A stretch of DNA of 64,000 bases from Allantophomopsis cytisporea (lineage: Eukaryota; Ascomycota; Leotiomycetes; Phacidiales; Phacidiaceae): assembly GCA_024752435.1 (NCBI GenBank), contig CP103025.1, forward strand, positions 2,108,001 through 2,172,000, given 5' to 3'. Of the stretch, positions 59,876-64,000 are shown piece after piece (position 1 is the stretch's first letter; every line of letters begins with the position of its first letter). The notes beneath the pieces are model-generated. The model ran no database searches. It was not told the DNA's origin and was given only the letters and a program-made list of their open reading frames with translations. A program made the translations under genes and the position numbers.

Positions 59876-61383
59876 CTATTGCAAGGGTTCTGATGAACTG
59901 GAAAGACGGTTGAGATGAAGGTAGACATCAGTTCCGTATCTAAATATATATTAGCATATACAATCAAAGGAGTTCTTTGGACAAAGCTCACCCTTCCATA
60001 CTAATCAGCTTCAAGTCACCACCAAAGTATCGGGCGTATAATCTACTGATTGGTAGACCATATCCAAAACCAGCCATAGGCGCCTTAAAGTCACTCTTGT
60101 CGAAGTCTGGATCCAAGCTCGGTGTCGTATCAACGGTAGTATACATATAAGTCCAGACCAAAGGGATAGCACTCCTGGGAATACCGCCTCCTTCATCGCT
60201 GATCTTAATCGTGATATCTTCCTTACCCTCTGCAACAACAACCTTGGTCACAGGAAACTCTTGCTTGTCGGCACCATGCGTTTCAACAACAGCACGAAGA
60301 GAGTTCTTGAGTGTTTCGAAGAGCATGTGAGAAAGATGTCCCGGGACATACATAAAGTTCAGATTTGGGGGGCAAACGAGCTGCACCTGCGGCGCATCGA
60401 AGAGACCATAATGGTCTTCACAGACGAAGCGAGCATTCTCAATGGCTTCTTCGGCAAGGTCCTTGACGTTCGTCTTTGTGCAGATAATTCCCACATAACT
60501 TGGGTCTCTCTGGTGACTCTGATCCGTAAGAGCAATATGTTGACCTATGAGCATTCTTATACCAATTCGAGACATGTAGAATCGGTCCAGAAAAGATTGT
60601 ATATTATGGTCGATTTGCATCCGTTGCCGTTTCCGTTTATATTCGAGAATTCCCTGTGCAACTGTTGTCACGACACTATCGTGCCGCCGCTTGATAGTAT
60701 TCAAGGTGTTTGCAAACCTCATGTTGTAATCTTGAAGCTCCGGAGGCCAATCTGTACTGTCCTCCACTGTAGCAAAATATCTCCTCGCTGCACCCTTCTT
60801 ATGGTCACCATTTCCATTACTATTTTGCTGCCACGGCGATGATGTATATTGTCCCTCTCTTACACTGGGATTTTGAGTCGTCTCCGCAAGAATTTTTGAA
60901 GCCTTCCCATTATATTTTCCCGGCTTCATCAAACGGTCTCGAACATCTTTCGGTAGTTGTGGTCTCGGAAGCTGTGTGATCTCCTGTACTCAAAAATCAG
61001 CTGACATTATAAGATAATGTGACTCGATGGACACCGTACCTCAAATGACTGCGCATACCAGTCTTTTACTTTGTTGATTGATGGCATCTCATTAAGTCCA
61101 TCTGGAAGATCCGAGAGCTCTTGTACTCTGTGAGCAAGACGTATGGGTAATTCCTCAGACAGGAATTGTGAGGCGCGGAAAAGAGTTCCTACAAAGCGTG
61201 TTAAAGTCAGTTACTCTTACCAAATTTGCTATGCTCTCAAGGACTCATAGGATAAGATGAGAACCTACCAGTAGAAGGTCTCTCTCCAAATTGGACCATC
61301 TGCCTTAGACTCACGCCAGTAGCAGGAAAGCCAGAATAATGCTTGATGGTGTCCATCAACACCTCTGATTTCTTCCACGACAT
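59876..61383 (-). CDS. Mitochondrial pyruvate / branched-chain dehydrogenase kinase
   Basis: Matrix serine kinase of the GHKL type that inactivates the pyruvate (or branched-chain keto acid) dehydrogenase complex. Four exons (61383-61269, 61188-61040, 60983-59992, 59939-59876; introns 80, 56 and 52 nt) give 439 residues. It starts MSWKKSEVLMDTIKHYSGFP, then VSLRQMVQFGERPS. The conserved histidine lies in RRHDSVVTTVAQG. The ATP-binding motifs are FETLKNSLRAVVE (N box), DEGGGIPRS (G1) and GFGYGLPISRLYARYFGG (G2). The last exon adds GYGTDVYLHLNRLSS. A ~30-residue low-complexity insert (WQQNSNGNGDHKKG) lies before the histidine region. There is no obvious presequence before YSGFP. I cannot tell Pkp1 from Pkp2 type. 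Confidence 0.92.
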
Positions 61384-63400
61384 CTTTGCAAGAAGGCCAA
61401 GAGCCAAGCAACAAGCCTCTCGTGGTTATTTGCGAATTTCAGCGAGTCGCTCTCGCAGACAGCGCGACCTTCTTCAATGTGCGCGCAGCGATGACGCCAA
61501 TGCCGAGCAAGCTTCTCTCACCCCACCAAGTCAATCAGCCGGGCACAATTCTGCAACGCAATTAAAGGGTCTTCAGGAGCAATCAATGTAGCAATGGAGA
61601 GGATTGCGGGAGAAAGGAGGATAGTGAGCGAGGGGACGTCTTGTGTCGTGTGCTGAGAGAAGGTGGTTACATTCGAGTCATCAGAGAGCATTGGCCGAGC
61701 TACCTATGTATGTGTACTGGGTCCTGACGGCTTGCCTTGCCGAACAAACATCTCCGCAGGACCGCGGTGTTTTCCCCACACTTCTGACAAGTGCCGACGG
61801 ATTGCATGCCAACATCAAAAAGTCCAGCGCCTTTCACCCATCTGTTCCTGGATACGTTTTGTACTTTCTGTCAAGACTTTCTGTTTGTCTATCTCATCTA
61901 AACCGATATCGCAATCCACTTGAAAACTGTTCAATGTCAGCTGTCATATTGGCTTGGACCTCCTTGAGGCTAGCTATTCTACACCTCGTGCGATCATTGG
62001 TGCGTTCTGTACATGTGAAGAGACCAAAGCAAGGCCGGCTAGGCCTTTTTACCAGCCTTATCGGACAACTCACGATAGATATGAGTTAAGTGAGAAAGGA
62101 CCTTTCAGCTTCGAGGATGATACCGGAGAATAATAGCAGTAGGCATACTTGCATTACTCTCTACTGGAGCTACTTGACCATTACAACGTGATTATATCAG
62201 CATGTCTCATAAATGGAAGATCTTGGGACGACTTACCCGGAACATTAATAACATATGCTTTCTACCGTTTGAAGACATTTTTTAGTACTATAGATGGTGT
62301 CACTCTGTGTTCTCTTTATTTTCATACTCCCTCACCCGAGGTATTATGATACTAAAGTGCAATATAAGCATGTATGATCTTTACCCAGATACTTCCGATA
62401 CCATGGTCATCGATCTAGGCGGCAACAATTTCTAACTACAGAGCGTACCTAAACTAACTTTGTCGCCATAAACTGAAGCAGAACAAAGTACTGAAGTGTC
62501 GAGGTATATACGCGCTTGATGAGATCAGCATCACTCATAATTTTGACTCATCAATCAGAATCAAGTCGAGTTTCACCTGAATAGAAACGTCTGAAGTTTG
62601 GGTCGAAGTCTAAAAGTGTGAATATTAAGTCGTTTATAGATATGTATATATCAGCTACATTTTCGTAACTGGCCGAGGTAAACAAAGTTACCTCTAAAAA
62701 CCAAGCAAAACCAGCGCAATTACTCGTCATATGAATCAATATGCTATCTCATCTCATCGTCTGTCTTTCTCCTTGCACCCTCTTGGTCTGATCTGCTTCC
62801 ACCAATCTCCACAACAGTCATGACTATAAAACAAAACGCGACCAAAAAGTAAAACCAAACAATGCAATGCCTGCGCATCTAAAAAAAGGGGACAAAATGG
62901 TGAAGCACAAAAAGAATTCTCGCAACTAAAACAATCGACAAAACCAACTCGCTGGAGCAGAGCAAAATGCATCGCACAAGTGGTATTGTACAGATCTAAT
63001 GCGCATCTCGAGGCAACGAAACAACGGCGGGATAAGCGCCTCTAATGTCATTTCGCCCTCACAGGTAAGATGTCAACTCGAAAACAGAGAAAAGCCTTCA
63101 TTGTTGAATGAGACTCATATGCCGACTGAGGTACCGACAGGGACCATATCCAGTATAAAAAAAAGAGGAACAAATACGCCAACTCCGCTATGCAATGATA
63201 TGATGGGTGTGAATTATAATCTAGGCAAACACCCACGCGATGCTTGACCAGAAAGAGGAAAGGTAATGGGCCGTTTATGCTAACGCCAACCGCCGGTCTA
63301 TTGTGTCTTTCGCGCATGATGTTCGTATTCATCTCGAAGTGGATTCGAGACGAGCTATGGTTCGGTCCTTTGTACATTTAGTTTGGAGAGAGAGAGAGCT
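61384..63400. other. 2 kb between the kinase gene and kre6
   Basis: Begins with the kinase promoter. Frames up to 148 codons occur (61643-62089, plus) but lack any recognisable motif and start away from promoter-like sequence. 62.1-62.75 kb is AT-rich. The end is the kre6 3' UTR. Confidence 0.55.
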
Positions 63401-64000
63401 TTAACAATCGGACATGAAAGAGTTCGTTGGCCAGTCATATTTGGTATCTTTCCTGTGGGATGCATTAGTCATTGTTTGATATATTGTGGAATGTTACATA
63501 CCAGAGTGTAAGGTTAGGGTTGGCATATGGCTCAGGGTGATTTGCAATGTATTCAGTGGTTTCGTAACCGGGAGGATCGCAAGTCATAGACTCAGAGCCT
63601 TCCTCTTGGTAGATACGAATGTAGTCGAATCGCATCGTGGCCGGCATCCGGTCGATCAAGTCTTGCAAGAAAACTTGAGCGAAACTGTTGGACATACCGA
63701 AGTTCAAAACCAACGCCATGGGCTCCTTTGGAACAACACGCTGACCAATGTTACCATTTGGTCTAAGAGCACGCTGGTCCATCCTCCAGGTGTACTCATC
63801 AGCGACGATCCAAGACACATCGCCATTGTCTCCAGGGTTGTACTCAAAGCCGAAAGTCGCGTAGGCATTGCCATCGTACCAGTCGTTGTTCATCCATGTG
63901 ACACCAGAAAGAGCCTGTTGGTAGGGTCCACCACGGTAAGAGTTCATGGCAGTAACGTACTCGTCGTAGACTTCCAGGTAATCGTAGTCAGGTGCATAAA
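63401..64000 (-). CDS. kre6: Kre6/Skn1 beta-1,6-glucan synthesis protein, 3' part
   Basis: Type II Golgi/ER membrane protein with a GH16-like lumenal domain needed for beta-1,6-glucan in the wall. Only the C-terminal ~180 residues are in the window; the gene continues past the right edge. Last exons: 64000-63502 and 63452-63401 (49-nt intron, GTATGT donor). Visible family sequence: YLEVYDEYVTAMNSYRGGPY, SGVTWMNNDWYDG, TWRMDQRALRPNGNIGQR, MALVLNFGMSNSFAQV and MRFDYIRIYQ. After the final intron the frame reads KDTKYDWPTNSFMSDC and stops. The Kre6 versus Skn1 distinction is not possible from this part. Confidence 0.94.

Overview
This window is nuclear DNA of a filamentous ascomycete, most likely a leotiomycete close to Botrytis/Sclerotinia. 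The evidence is the short spliceosomal introns (about 48-230 nt) with GTAAGT-type donors and CTAAC/CTGAC branch sites, the fungal gene set, and a group III histidine kinase that reads like Botrytis BOS1. Genes are well spaced. Between them lie long stretches without recognisable coding sequence, rich in simple repeats and in a TACCTAGGTA-type motif. All gene models below were spliced by eye from conserved protein sequence and splice signals, and each complete model closes in frame.

Layout. 0-12 kb: the 3' end of HEM2 (+), then CDC14 (-), a candidate 61-residue small gene (+), a predicted mitochondrial protein of unknown function (-) and a NUC-1/PHO4-type bHLH regulator (-). 12-17 kb: no recognised gene. 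17-19 kb: the three-RRM protein Csx1 (-). 19-30 kb: an 11 kb gene-poor tract with an 18 x 18 bp minisatellite, a 30-bp perfect palindrome and several microsatellites. 30-36 kb: the BOS1/OS-1/NIK1 hybrid histidine kinase (-). 36-42 kb: gene-poor. 42-47.3 kb: an acidic Laa2/aftiphilin-like protein (-) divergent from nucleoporin NSP1 (+), then the ATPase inhibitor INH1 (-). 50-57 kb: 14-3-3 (+), translin (+) and GPI11 (+), with a possible orphan secreted-peptide locus at 53.2 kb. 58-64 kb: MGE1 (-), a mitochondrial PDH/BCKDH kinase (-) and the 3' end of a KRE6/SKN1 glucan-synthesis gene (-).

The most unusual feature is inside the histidine kinase gene. Its coding sequence is split in the phosphoacceptor H-box, exactly between the codons of HEIRTP and MNGIIG, by a 2,055-nt intron with good splice signals. 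On the same strand this intron carries an open frame for a GIY-YIG-like nuclease domain followed by two C2H2 zinc fingers. A mobile nuclease gene in a spliceosomal intron at a nearly invariant protein motif is the arrangement expected of a homing element, which in nuclear genes is known mainly from inteins and rDNA group I introns. The intron also carries a 47-bp direct repeat, a four-copy 18-bp tandem repeat, an AG|GT ratchet-like site and two stop codons that could have arisen by C-to-T change, so it may be decaying.

Most other genes are ordinary housekeeping functions: haem synthesis, mitotic exit, mitochondrial import and energy control, nuclear pore, GPI anchors and cell-wall glucan. They show no operon-like logic.
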